Source: Circinella umbellata
Lineage: Eukaryota > Mucoromycota > Mucoromycetes > Mucorales > Lichtheimiaceae
Reading direction: 5' to 3'
NCBI GenBank assembly: GCA_025093555.1
Contig: JAIWNF010000095.1
Coordinates: 1-64,000, forward strand
Length of the DNA: 64,000 nt
Shown here in pieces: positions 35,201-46,500 of the stretch. Each line of letters begins with the position of its first letter. The stretch's first letter is position 1. Both the position numbers and the translations under genes were made by a program. Under the pieces are notes generated by a model. It worked only from the letters and a program-made list of their open reading frames with translations. It ran no database searches and was not told where the DNA came from.

Positions 35201-37049
35201 ATTTAACTGCTATTCCAGTTATGGCAAGACCGATGTGAGGCATCAAATCTTTTCCAATAATCATCTCTTCACATTCCAAATCCATCACTTCAAAAGTAAA
35301 CATAGGTTTATGATTATTATAGCTAATTTTTAATGGGCCACAAGTACCAATTCTAGCACGTTGATCACCACTACCAGCATATTTTATTTTTCCATTAATA
35401 TAATTTATTGACCAATTATTATTTATACAGAGTTTCCTATCTATAACTGAAATTTCAGCACCAGAGTCGACCAAGCCGAAACAGCATTTATTCTGTATTA
35501 AAATAGGAGATCTGATTAGTGATTGCGAGGAATCATTTAAATCTTTTTCTTTTTTAATTTTATTTGATTTTTGTAGACTTGTATTGTTCAAGTTCTTACC
35601 AGCTGCAAAAGCCTCAAGTTCATCATATTCTTCGGCTAACAGTTCTTCCAAGACTGTATCACCTGGATGGGTTACTTCCATCTGCTCTGATTGGTTGGCA
35701 GTATCGGAATTAATAGGAATGGGGGTAGAAATGGCGTTTAAGCTTATGTTTTGTTTTCCTTCCCTTTTCTTCTTTTGCGCATTATGGTATTCTTCACAAC
35801 GATGTTCCTTCGTCCATTTCGCACCACAATGTACACAATCACCTCGTTTAAAACGTTGCTCAGCCACGGAGGACAAAGATGAGTTTACCTTTTCAATGTG
35901 TAGTTGACACTCTTGAGGCTTGTGAGATACATATTTTTTATGGTGAGGGCACCAGTTTTTCTTCGAACCTTGAAAACCTTGGGAACTACCGCTGTTGTTA
36001 TGACGACGTCCTTGATTTGATGAACCAACATTATCGTCTTGACGACGGCTTCTTTTATTTAAGGACACGGCATTGGCAACACGTAAAACTTCTTCAACTG
36101 TACGCGGCATTCTTGTACCATAACGACCACTCCAGGCGATCTTCACGTTCTCCTAAATGTGTTCGTCCATAGAACCCAAGAAACGCAATGCCAAACCTTT
36201 ATTGTCTTTAAGACCACCATTGCGGTAAACGTTCAAAAAACGAGTACCATAATCAGCTACGGTTTCACCCTTATTTATTGTCATCGTGTATGCCTCGGTA
36301 GCTTTAGGCATTTTCAAATTACTTGATTGGAACCTTCTTTTGATAATTTTACATACTTTGGACCAACCATAGTTACAACCAGCCAACTTTTGTTCATACC
36401 AATGATCATGTTCGTGAGGGAAAGCCAATGGGAGCCACTTCGACCAGTGCTTATCAATTTTACCACCAGTATTCGCCTCAACGACTTTCTTAAATTGCAA
36501 TAAAAAATGGTCAACTGATTCGAAGACATCTTTTTTATTATTTTTAATAAGTGAACCAACTACTTGGAACAGAGGAACGTCCTTAGCCGTCATACGATCA
36601 GTGGATCTTGCCATGGTATTGCCTTGGTCTTGACCATCAACGTATTCTTGTTTATAAGCAGCACGGAATTGGAATAAAGTTTTTTGGGTTTTTATTATAT
36701 CAGCTTGTCGCGACTGGAGCATTTCACTACCAGCGGATGGAAGCGCACGCTTATACTGGACTAACAACCTGTCGAGCTTTACCTTATAATGATGGATGAT
36801 ATTTTCCATAACAGCTTTAGGATCAGCATAGTCAGAAAAGAGAGAGCCAGGAGAACGAACAGCGGAAATGGATCTTGCTTCACAGTTTGAACCATGAGTT
36901 GTCATTTCTTGTTCTTCTCTATCTTCTTCCATCAGTGTACCTTCAGCTTCATATCCTTCGATGTTCGAGTTATTGTCGCTTTTATCTTGATAATCGATGA
37001 GAGGATTACAATCTTGTTGGATACTTGAAGTGCTTGGTTGTTGGGACAT
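32225..37049 (-). pseudogene. gag-pol gene of the chromodomain Ty3/gypsy element (defective)
   Basis: Gag starts MSQQPSTSSIQQDC at 37049. Further on are a Cys/His knuckle-like CVHCGAKWTKEHRC, the protease triad VDSGAEISVID (about 35,450), reverse transcriptase with YIDDIV (about 34,510), RNase H with ATDASLFG, KRELLAVV and LYTDCKAL, integrase with an H-H-C-C finger ending CPEC and the D-D-E residues in MDLASF, QHDNGREF and SEAYIKNAI, and a C-terminal chromodomain (YEIESIIKHKG, EYLVRWKGYEPKDDSW; about 32,370-32,520). Gag and pol share one frame, broken by TAG at 36153-36155. A frameshift lies in the A-run near 34,225 and a TGA at 33482-33484. Chromodomains direct such elements to heterochromatin, which fits its landing site in tandem repeats. 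Confidence 0.9.
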
Positions 37050-37097
37050 GGTAAGGTAAGTTAAAATAATATAATAGGAGTATTTAAAGGAAAAAAA

Positions 37098-37546
37098 TGT
37101 GATATTTGGTTATTTTCATAGAAGTAGGAAATAAAAACAGACAAGGTATAAATCCTTTGAGACTTTGTTATATATCTTTAATAATAATTTTGAAACTAGA
37201 ATAAAGTTATTTCTTTAAAATAATATTTACAACCTGTATTTATATGATTTCTATTCTATGAGTTGTGGGGCTTAGTTAATAGAATGATGTGGGTGATTGA
37301 TAGTAAAGTTGGGTACTTGATATTAGTCATTAATATTGAGAAGGTTACTATAGCTACTGTTCTGAAGTATATTGGGCTTAGCCATGATACTCTCTTTTAT
37401 TCTTTAACTTAAGTTGACGAGGCGCAGGACATCGTTATGCGATTTTACTCAGTTTCCTTTTTAGAATGGAGTTCTGTTCACGTCTGTATTTTAAATATTT
37501 TCTTATTTCATCTGGGATAAAGAGATAATGTTCTTATAATACAACA
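37098..37546 (-). repeat. 5' LTR of the chromodomain element
   Basis: 449 bp; four transitions relative to the left copy, implying a fairly recent insertion. The gag start lies 49 bases downstream in element orientation, a very short leader. Confidence 0.93.
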
Positions 37547-38040
37547 CCAAATATTACCATACAACTCGTGCTAATCTGTAAAGTAATAATACCAGTAACC
37601 ATTCCATAGTCCCACCGTTTGATCACGTCATTTCATGCAAACCACTAATTAGCAGCATATATTACCATCCAACTCGTGCTAGTTTGTAAATTAATTATAC
37701 TGGTAACCATTCGATATTCCCACCGTTCGACGCGTCATTTCATGTAAACCATAATAAGTATCGAACGTTACCATCCACATCGTATTAAGAAGTAAATTAT
37801 TAATATTAGTAACCATTACATATTCCCACTGTTCGACGCGTCATTTCATGTAAGCCATAATAAGTATCGAACATTACCATCCACATCATATTAAGAAGTA
37901 AATTATTAATACTACTAACCATTCTATATTCCCACCGTTCGACGCGTCATTTCATGCAAGCCATAATAAGTATCGAACATTACCATCGACATCATATTGA
38001 GAAGTAAATGAAATAATAATATTAGTAATCACTCTATACT
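37547..38040. repeat. 106-bp tandem repeat array (four full units plus a part)
   Basis: Units at 37547-37652, 37653-37758, 37759-37864 and 37865-37970 are each 106 bases long, with a fifth partial unit to about 38,040. Conserved parts include TTACCATCCA, CCACCGTTCGACGCGTCATT and a TGCAAACCACTAATTAG-type end. The end of one more unit (ATGCAAACCACTAATTAG) lies at 25334-25351, left of the retrotransposon, so the array was continuous before the insertion. Confidence 0.9.
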
Positions 38041-38203
38041 TTTCGATAATGAGAAACCAATTATTCTATTAGTTATTTTTGTTTAAGACTGTATAACATA
38101 TTATAATTACTCAAGTCGAAACATCCTGAGCCTATAAAAGGAACCACTTTTTATGATACTTGGCTTGACATAATTACTTCAACTACTTTTTTTATAAAAA
38201 AAT

Positions 38204-39935
38204 CATGCCTAATCCCAAACTTATTACCTGTATGATGTGTGGTGTCGATCAACTGAAAACGCGATATAATGCACATGTTGCAACATGCAGTATGTAAATA
38301 TAACTTAGTGAATTATATTATGGTTAGTTGTTCTTATATATTTACAATACATATTTAGATGGCAAAATTCAGCAATATATGCCTATGAACGAGGACCCTG
38401 AGGTGCTCTCTGATGCATTTGACATAGATCCCAGTGCTATGAACATGGTGCAAGGAGCACTTGACCAAGAAATGTATGACAATGATATGATCGAGTACGA
38501 TTTCGGGAACTGTCCGCATGCTCTTGCACAGCAACCATACGCAGACAACTGTCATGATAATGATGATGATCGTATGACTGACGATGATGATTTTGCAACG
38601 GATGATAACTATAATGATCATAGCGACAATGAAGATGACAATGATGAAGAAAATGCATCAGGACAAGAGGCCGTCACTGTTGAGGGAGTAGATCAAATGT
38701 ATGTTGATGAAGAAGAAGGTCTTTACGTTGATCCCTGGAATAAAGAGCCTCCGCTCTGTACTGGCATTCCTTTTGAAGAGATAGTCCAGGGAACTGTCCC
38801 ACTTGACAAATATGAGAAAAAGAGCTTTGAGCTGTACAGCTGGATCTAAGAATATAACGTCAGCCGTGATGCCTACACATCGTTATTATCACTATTGAAC
38901 GAATGGATTGTGGATGATAATTTTGGTAAGAATTGTTTGTTTAAGATTCATTGGCTTACTTTACATAGGATGTTATTTAACTTACTTGGAATATATATAG
39001 ACAGAAAGCCGTTGTTTTCGCCAGTAAAAAGTGAAGCACGTTTAGAAAAAATGTTCGACCTGCAAGAAATGGAGTAAACCGCATTGTCCAGATCATTGTC
39101 GACTCTTCCCCCCAACTTCAATGGAACTTCGATAGATGATTGCTTGTGTGGAAAAGAACAATTTCTTTCTGATGGAAAACCAATTGCATCCATGTCATAC
39201 TTCCCAATAAGACAACAGCTGGCATACATGATTGCAGACAGCGATATCTGTATGTCTATCCTTGATACAGTAACTTTGCAACTGTTGAAACCAGGAGAAG
39301 AAGTGCTTACAGATATAACTAATGGTACTGTGTACAGAACACTGAAAGCCCACCTTTTCCAAAACCAGATAGAAACAAACTTATCTCTTACAGTATCTTT
39401 ACTTGTTGATGGTTTCACACCATTCAAGGGAAGTGGAAATTCGAGAATGACTATCGTACATCTCGTATTATTGAGTCTATCACCAAAGGAAAGGTAACTA
39501 TCAGTGACTAAAAACTCTTTATAAAAAATATATCATATTTATCAAACCTATACATACCTTATTAATTAAATACAAAATGAAACATATGATGCAAGTGGCG
39601 ATCATTCTGGCGGATCATACAGGCGACATATACAGTTTTCTTACACCACTTCTGAGAGAGCTTTTTGTTCTTGAAGATGCTGGCATGAATGTATATTGTG
39701 AAGGTAGTCCGATTCATGTAAAGGTACATTTACTGTTAGCTTCGGGGGACTTGATAGGATGCCAGGAAATTGCGCACCATACTGGAAATAATTCTCTGTA
39801 TAGATGTAGGCAATGCCGCATCAAAACAACTTCTGAAATCAGTCCCGCAGGTAAAGGACGTGATCGTTACTACCCTGGAACAATCGCCATGTCCGAGCCA
39901 AGAACAGATGATAAGTTTGTACGAGGAATGCCGGT
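38204..39935 (+). pseudogene. CACTA-type Tnp2 (Transposase_21-like) transposase relic 1
   Basis: It starts MPNPKLITCMMCGVDQ with a C-x2-C...H...C finger (HVATC), an intron, then a Met/Asp-rich acidic region, ELYSWI-stop-EYNVSRDAY, a CPDHC-type segment, SYFPIRQQLAYM, SLLVDGFTPFKGSG, IVHLVLLSL and VHLLLASGDLIGCQEIAHH. These follow the usual order of fungal Tnp2 proteins. Lesions are TAA at 38847 where Gln is expected, TAA near 39075 and a frame change in the C-run near 39,107. The catalytic C-terminal half after 39,935 is missing. Element ends for this gene were not found. Confidence 0.65.
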
Positions 39936-40278
39936 AAGTTTAAATAACATTAACGAATAATTAACCTTTTTCATTTACCGCTGCGCGAAAAATCAGCTTT
40001 TACGCTTTTTGTGAACAGTGTAAAAGTGGCTTTATGCTGTTAATTTTTTTTTTTAAAAAAAAAGGGGGAAGATGCAATACATGCATCAGCTAAATTCAGT
40101 AATTGCATATAAAAAGTTCTTTATATATTAGCAAAAATATGTTTACATCCAATTAAAAGCGAGTTAATGCATAAGATGTTATAATTGTACCCCTCATTTT
40201 TATTCTTTTACGTTGTAAGGTTCAATACCGTTACCCAACCTTTTTTTCTCTTTCCTCATATATATTATCTCCAATATT
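39936..40278. other. Stretch without a gene
   Basis: Right flank of the Tnp2 relic; AT-rich with an imperfect hairpin around GCTTTTACGC / GTGTAAAAGTGGC (39,996-40,033). No other feature seen. Confidence 0.4.
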
Positions 40279-40831
40279 CACTACAGAAAGTTTACAACGG
40301 ATAATCACGGATTTTCTACAAAATATCTCCTACACCGGGAAATCTACACTCTGCAACTGGAAATCTCTAGTAGAAAATCACAGATAATCTACAAATTATC
40401 TCTTACCCCGGAAAATCTACACTCTGTAACTGGAAATCTCTAGTGTTGATTTTCGATTGCAAACCTCAATAAATACACAGCGTAGGTAAACTCGCAATGA
40501 AGAATATATGACTTAACTTAATATAATACAATAATATTTGCGAGAGGAAAATCACGGATAATCACGGATAATCTCTAAACAAATCTCTATTCAATAATTT
40601 ATACCAGTTGGTAGGAAAGCGGCTATTTAATTTTCTGTAGAACACGAATCTCTCTTTATCCCTTTTATCTTTTTCCTCTCACTTATATGTTAACTCACTT
40701 GTAATTATCTTTTTTAAATTTCATTCTTTTTTCAATTAATTCCTTACAACGCACGAGTTTTTTTCTACTTTATAATGCAATAAAATATACAAGATAAAAA
40801 ATAACTTCTACAGAACAAAACTTGCTTGTGA

Positions 40832-41806
40832 TGCCACCAACCAAAGTTCCACTTATAAAGAATCTCTCCCGAACAAAATTCCAATGCTATATTTGTCGAG
40901 GAGTTTTTTTGAAGTGTAATATTTCTAGAAAGGAACACATCAAGATTCATCAGAAATCCAAGCTGCTGTAGAACATGTTAAATCTATTTATCCTAATGTG
41001 ATCCAGGAATTTAAAACAAAGTTTAATGTTGACGAGAACGCGAAGTGGTCAAGTCGTAACGTAAAAGCTCTATATGCCAAAATGTTCAAGCACCTTGAAA
41101 AAGAAGCAGGCCCGACATTGCCATTGAAAGCGTGTATTGGACATTGGGGTGCTCGTTTGATGCTTCAAAAGCATTGGTCAAATGTCGAGCAAGGTCTAGT
41201 AAGAAGCAAGAAAGCCACAGCAAGAGGTAGATATGTATTTTTGCAGTGGATTAGTGCGTACCATTAATTTGATACTATATAGGAACACATGAGAATTATA
41301 GTACGAATATAAACGATGAAGCTACCCATGTTTCAGATATTTTACAAGAAGAACGGTTGGTTGAATAAAGTGATAAGTAAAGAAAAATACTGTAAAATCT
41401 ATACTGATATACTGATATGTGTTTGATAGAGAGAATCGAAATGATCAACACACCCCAGACTTTACGATGAAGCATATTCTGGTGTTAAAAATGTTAGTAA
41501 TGATGACAATGCGCCATCTGATAATTACGATTTTGAAAGTGGTGGAAGCAGAGAAGTAACTGATAGAAGTGATGATGAAGAAACCTCTAGCAATGACGAT
41601 ACAACTAGTACAAGCACAGGCAGCAGTAGCGATGAAAACGAAACTGACATTGATGATGACGATGACGATGAAAATGACGGTGATGATGAAGATGACAATG
41701 AAGAAGAACAAACGACTAATAAGAAGGTAGTAGATAGATTGGACAACGATAATGAAAAGCCATTGAATCATGGACTTGCAAATGAGCAACAAACAAAAGT
41801 CAAATA
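40832..41806 (+). CDS. C2H2 zinc-finger protein with acidic tail, cargo of the CACTA element
   Basis: The start MPPTKVPLIKNLSR leads into FQCYICRGVFLK with HIKIH, a C-x2-C-x(n)-H-x3-H finger. The next block, IQAAVEHVKSIYPNVIQEFKTKF...ARLMLQKHW, is in a shifted frame relative to the finger (stop at about 40,967), so a small intron or frameshift lies there. A phase-1 intron follows ATARG, and the last block is strongly acidic (DENETDIDDDDDDENDGDDED). The block VKALYAKMFKHLEKEAGPTLPL is predicted helical. In plant En/Spm a second protein, TnpA, binds the sub-terminal repeats. This gene could be an analogous DNA-binding accessory protein (inference, no sequence match claimed), or a captured host gene. 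Confidence 0.45.
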
Positions 41807-42290
41807 GCCCAAGAAAAGACGAAATATCTCCAATGATCGAAATATATTATCTAGATGGGTTTTACGAAAAAAAAAATAAATAAAAATCGTAACCAGAAGA
41901 TTTTATATGTACTATTCTGTATATTTTAAAATAGCAAGACTAGCTAGTTGTATTATTATCAATAATAATTGTATTTTTAAAACAGTATTTTCAGTATCAT
42001 TAGTACCATTGTAGTAGTAAAAACATATCGACATGAATCAATAAAAAGATACCTAAATAGTTATTTCAAATCTTCATTACATAGCTTTACTATAGTATTT
42101 ATAAAAAAAATTAATATGAAAGCGTATTCGATAGTTTATTTTATATGGATGTGGATGAAGGAATGATGTACAGCCATTAATACAAAAAAAAACTGGGAAA
42201 TCTACGAAGTGGAGCGGAAAATCTCCAATCTACAAAGTGGAGCAGGAAATCTCCAATCTCCATTTTTGTCAAAAACGGAGATCTCCCGTA

Positions 42291-42706
42291 TGTGGTGAAC
42301 CACCATAATAATAGAAATATTCCATCCATTCATGAATAATCGGTCAAACATCATTCCGTCAAGGATAAAAGATATAACCAATTATACACTATTATTTACT
42401 TTGATTCGTTCTTATTATTAATCCGGATAAAAAAGGAACATTAAAGAAAGAATGAGATTAGTAACAACTGTCACAAACGGTTTCAGAGAATGATCTAGAA
42501 TTAATATTTATAATAGAACAAATATAATAGGTCCTCTCATCCATTCGTATAAAACATAGTTTAGCCATGATCAGATAAAATAAGATAGTTACATAATTTA
42601 GAAAAGATATAAAAGAGTAGTTATTTTATTTCAGGAATAAACAGATTCTCAACTATATTTTACTTTAGTCCCATCTTTCTATTTTTTACTACTCGTATTT
42701 ATCTCA
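42291..42706 (-). repeat. 416-bp solo LTR with CCGTA duplication, copy 2
   Basis: TG...CA boundaries and a 5-bp direct repeat CCGTA at 42286-42290 and 42707-42711. Near-identical, inverted, to 21,742-22,157. It cut the right end of the CACTA element between CTCCCGTA and GATGG. Confidence 0.9.
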
Positions 42707-42768
42707 CCGTAGATGGTAGATAATCCGCTCCGAATAGTATATGTCCAGTCGCAAAGCTACCGGTAGTG

Positions 42769-43537
42769 ATTAGTATAATCCCCATTATAAATAGCATTAT
42801 TATTATTTTTTATCTCTTTCCTTATCCTTAGTATTATTGATTATAGTCACATGTTATTATCAAATATTCTTATTACAGTATAAAAAAACCCATTGCGCCA
42901 TTTTATTGGATCCCACTTTTGATTCTTTTCGCAATTGCTGCTTCTTACAAGAGCAATTGCAATCTTTTACTAAAGCTAGTGATCATTCTCACAATAGCTA
43001 ATGACTATTTTCACGAAAGCTATTGACTATTTTTACAAAAGCAAATAGTATAAATACTCGACCTTTTTCACTCTAAAATTTCTTTTCTTCAGTTCTCTTT
43101 GATCTTAAGTTCTATTTTTCCTTAAGTCTTATCTTTAACTTTGTCTTGTCTTTTAAATAAATTATCTTTTATAAATAAATCCTTTCATTTGATTTTCATT
43201 TAGTAATTTTATTAAGACTTCTCTTTTTGTGGTTTCAGACATAACATTCCTGAATAATAGAACTCCCACATACTATTTATCTATAATTATTAAGTTAATT
43301 ATAACCTTTACTATATTTTCTTAACATAAATCATAACAATTTCACATAACGAAGCTCTTTATTACGACAAGTAACGCTTCAACGTATATATAAGCCCCCA
43401 AGTTTTTTGTTCAGTTTTCGTCATCATGCATTACTTACACTAATAAGGAAGAGCGTATGCGATTTTTACTTGTACTTTGCTTGTTTATTTTACTTTATTT
43501 TGCTTTATTTTCTCTTTTTGTTTATATATATGTTCTA
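42769..43537. other. Stretch without a gene; promoter-like sequence
   Basis: Includes TATAAATACTCGACC at about 43,050 followed by pyrimidine-rich DNA and AAATAAA motifs, a layout seen in LTR U3-R regions or housekeeping promoters. Short AAGCTAxTGA units recur at 42,970-43,030. The truncated gypsy element starts at its right edge. Confidence 0.35.
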
Positions 43538-46500
43538 TTATGTATGCATAGAGAAAAAAAAACATGACAACTGTTTGCATACCACCAATAACCTCATAAG
43601 GATACCCCCAAATATATGTTGGGAAACATTGTATTCATTTATAGATAAAAATAATAATCGTGCTGCTTCAATTGCATTGTTTGATTTTAAGGCTCTTGCT
43701 ACCGGCCATCTTGTGTAGTATTCAATCGCTACAATTATATAGGCATTCTCTTTTCTACTACGTATGTTGAAAGGTCCTACAAAGTCAATAGCAAAGCGTT
43801 GAAATAACCTATCCACGTTTACTTCTATGATGGCTTGCGTTTTATCTGGCATCGCACTAAAAATTTGGCATTCATGACACCCTTTTACATGATTTCTAAT
43901 GTCTTAGTATGCACCAGGCCACCAGTAACTCGTGAATAACCTTGCCCAGGAAGCGTCTTGACCGAAGTGCCCATGTCCCTCGTGGATTTCAGTTAATGTT
44001 CGAGATCTTTCTTCAATATAAGGAATTCTTACTGTTCGATCTCCTACTATTCGATACAAATGATTATCTGCTATTTTGTATTTTCTTGATTTTGCCTTAA
44101 TTTCATCCTTAACATCTTGATTACCCTTGAGTAGATATATAAAAATTTCGTTCAAATAATCTTCATATACCCTTCCTTGCCCTTCACTTGATATAAACCA
44201 AGCCGGGTATAGTCCATCAAAAATTTCTTCTGCGTCTTCCTTATCATTTTCTTTTTTTGGTGGGTATCTCGACATGTAATCAGCACGTATATTCTGTTTA
44301 CCCGGAATATGGTGTATCTTGAATTGATATTCTTATACCACCATAATCCACCTTTGTAGAAGTTGACTTGGGTCCGTCTTGCATAATAAATATCTAACTG
44401 CCGTATTGTCCATATATAGGTCAAATACCTTGTCCAACAAATACTTTCTTAATTTCTTTATTGCATAAACTACAGCCAGAAGTTCTTTTTCAAGAGTTGG
44501 ATAAGCGAGTTCGGCTGCTTGTAATTTCCTTGATAAGAATCGCACTGGTCTTTCTATCCTTAGTTCTTCATCCCATTGTGTCAGAACTGCACCTATCACC
44601 AAGTCTGAAGCATCAGTATATAATTTGTACGGTTTAGTTGGTTCTGGGAACTTGAGTGTCACTGCTCTTGTCAATGCTTCTTTAACCATTCGAAAAGCCT
44701 TTTCGTGCTGTTCTTTCCAAACAAAAGGCGTTGTCTTTTTCAATAAGTCATTTAAAACTGACGTAATTTCGCTATACATGTGTATATGCTGTCGGTAAAA
44801 GCCTGCTAAAGATATGAAAGCACGGACACTAGTCTTGTTATTTGGTCTTGGAAAGTCTTACATTTTAATAAGTTTTTCTGGGTGGGGTCTTACCCCTTCC
44901 TTTGATACAAGATACCCCAGTATCTCTACCTCTTGTTGGGCAAATATACACTTCTTCGGACGTAATTTCATATGGACTTCGCGTAACCTTTCCAAAACTT
45001 TTTCCAGATGAATTAAATGTTCTTGGAATGATTTTGAATAAACTGAGATATCATCAATATATGTGTTCACAAAATCATTTAAGAAACCTTCCATTGCTAA
45101 ATAAATTGCTCGAGAAAATGCTGAGGGGCCATTAACTATACCAAACGGAATCACCGTATACAAGAAATTACCCCAAGGTGTAGTTAATGTTAGTTTATCG
45201 ATACTGTCTTTATGTACTTTAACTTGATTAAAGCCTTTTAGTAGGTCCATACAACTAATGTGCAAAGCTTGATTATAAGATTCTAAAAAATCTGATATCA
45301 CTGGTAAAGGCTATGGGTCTCGCACCGTGACTTCATTCAATTTTTAGAATTGAACACATAATCTTCTTTCGCCCATCTTCTTCTTGACATAGAATGCAGG
45401 GAATGACCATCCTCCTGCCCGTTGGCCTTCCGGTCTCTTTACGTGAGTTGCAGGTATCAGTATACCTTGTTGCACCATTTCGTTAATTTCCTGTCATAAT
45501 TGGTCAAGTTTAGCGTGAGACATAAACCAGTTTGGTCTGTGCATTATTGGTTTTGCGTCACCTGTATCAACATGAAACTCCAATATTGACGTTTGTGTCA
45601 AGTCTTTATAATCAACGCCGAATACATCTTGATATCGCCATAGGAGGTTCGTCAACTGGTCCGTTTCTTCTTCATTTAAGTTACAATTCTTTATACTACT
45701 TTGAATTTCTAGCCATACGTCTTTGTATGTTAGATTTTCTTGTTTATGTTCTTTATTTTCAAATGTGGATAAAGCTAGTTGATTTTCTTTTGTTTCAGCT
45801 TCCGTTGCGAAACCTGTCGGTATAACCAAATATGATGAATAACTAGGCGACTCCTCGGTTTCTTCTGTACTCTCTGAGCTGTATTCATCAGACGATTCTT
45901 CTTCCCAGTCTCCCTCAACGTCAATGAATTGTGGTTTTCATACGCCTTCATAAGTCACCAATAGTGGCTCAATACTATGCCTTTCACGTATCCACCAGTT
46001 GTAAGATTCCCAATCGGTAAACAGTTGGAATTTGTGTAATGCTCTTCTTCCAACAAGGAAATCATAATCAGATTGATCAAATACTACGGCATCAACTGCG
46101 ATGGATATGTCCTTGATTGTTATTTGTACTGACTGCACATATCCCACTGCATCTACTTTTCTCCCATCTGCCATTCCATGTGTCATCGGCGATGGCTCTA
46201 GGTTCACGAAACCTAATTTCTTTGCCATTTTTGCACTCATCAAGCACCCTACTGAACCACAGTCAAGCACGCCATTGGTTTGAATACTGCCTTGCACAAT
46301 TACATAGGTCCTTGGTGCACCATAACCCATTATGTCAGGAGGTTCGTCTGCTTTTGTCCAAAATACATCAACTATTCCTTTTTGCTTTCGTTTTTGTTTT
46401 CTGGTCGCCAGTCTTTTTAAGTCCATATGAAAGCCTGCGACAGAATTATTCAATTGATTAAGGGAACATTTGAATACTTTGGCGTTCGCTACATCAGCAG

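Larger units (their letters stand above)
25358..37546 (-). mobile_element. Ty3/gypsy chromodomain retrotransposon (12.2 kb including a nested insert)
   Basis: Two 449-bp LTRs (25358-25806 and 37098-37546) start TGTGATATTTGG and end ATACAACA on the plus strand and differ at four positions, all transitions. The 5-bp duplication CCAAA flanks the element (25353-25357 and 37547-37551). Coding runs right to left: gag, protease, reverse transcriptase, RNase H, integrase, chromodomain. A purine-rich tract (GGAGGAGGGG on the minus strand) abuts the left, 3' LTR. A foreign insert with inverted repeat ends fills about 26,005-32,177. The element landed inside a 106-bp tandem array. Confidence 0.93.
40279..42768. 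mobile_element. CACTA element without transposase, carrying a zinc-finger/acidic gene
   Basis: Left end CACTACAGAAAG, right end CGGTAGTG (inverted CACTACCG), with the 3-bp duplication ATT at 40276-40278 and 42769-42771, as expected for CACTA (En/Spm) elements. Both ends carry sub-terminal repeats: GGATAATCACGG and GGAAATCTACACTCTG/GGAAATCTCTAG on the left, GGAAATCTCC and AAGTGGAGC units on the right. A 416-bp solo LTR interrupts the right end. Without LTR and its duplication the element is about 2.07 kb. Confidence 0.8.

Noticed and set aside
41445..41792. Minus-strand Ser- or Ile-rich frames
   Set aside because: Antisense of the Asp/Glu-rich tail of the CACTA cargo gene.
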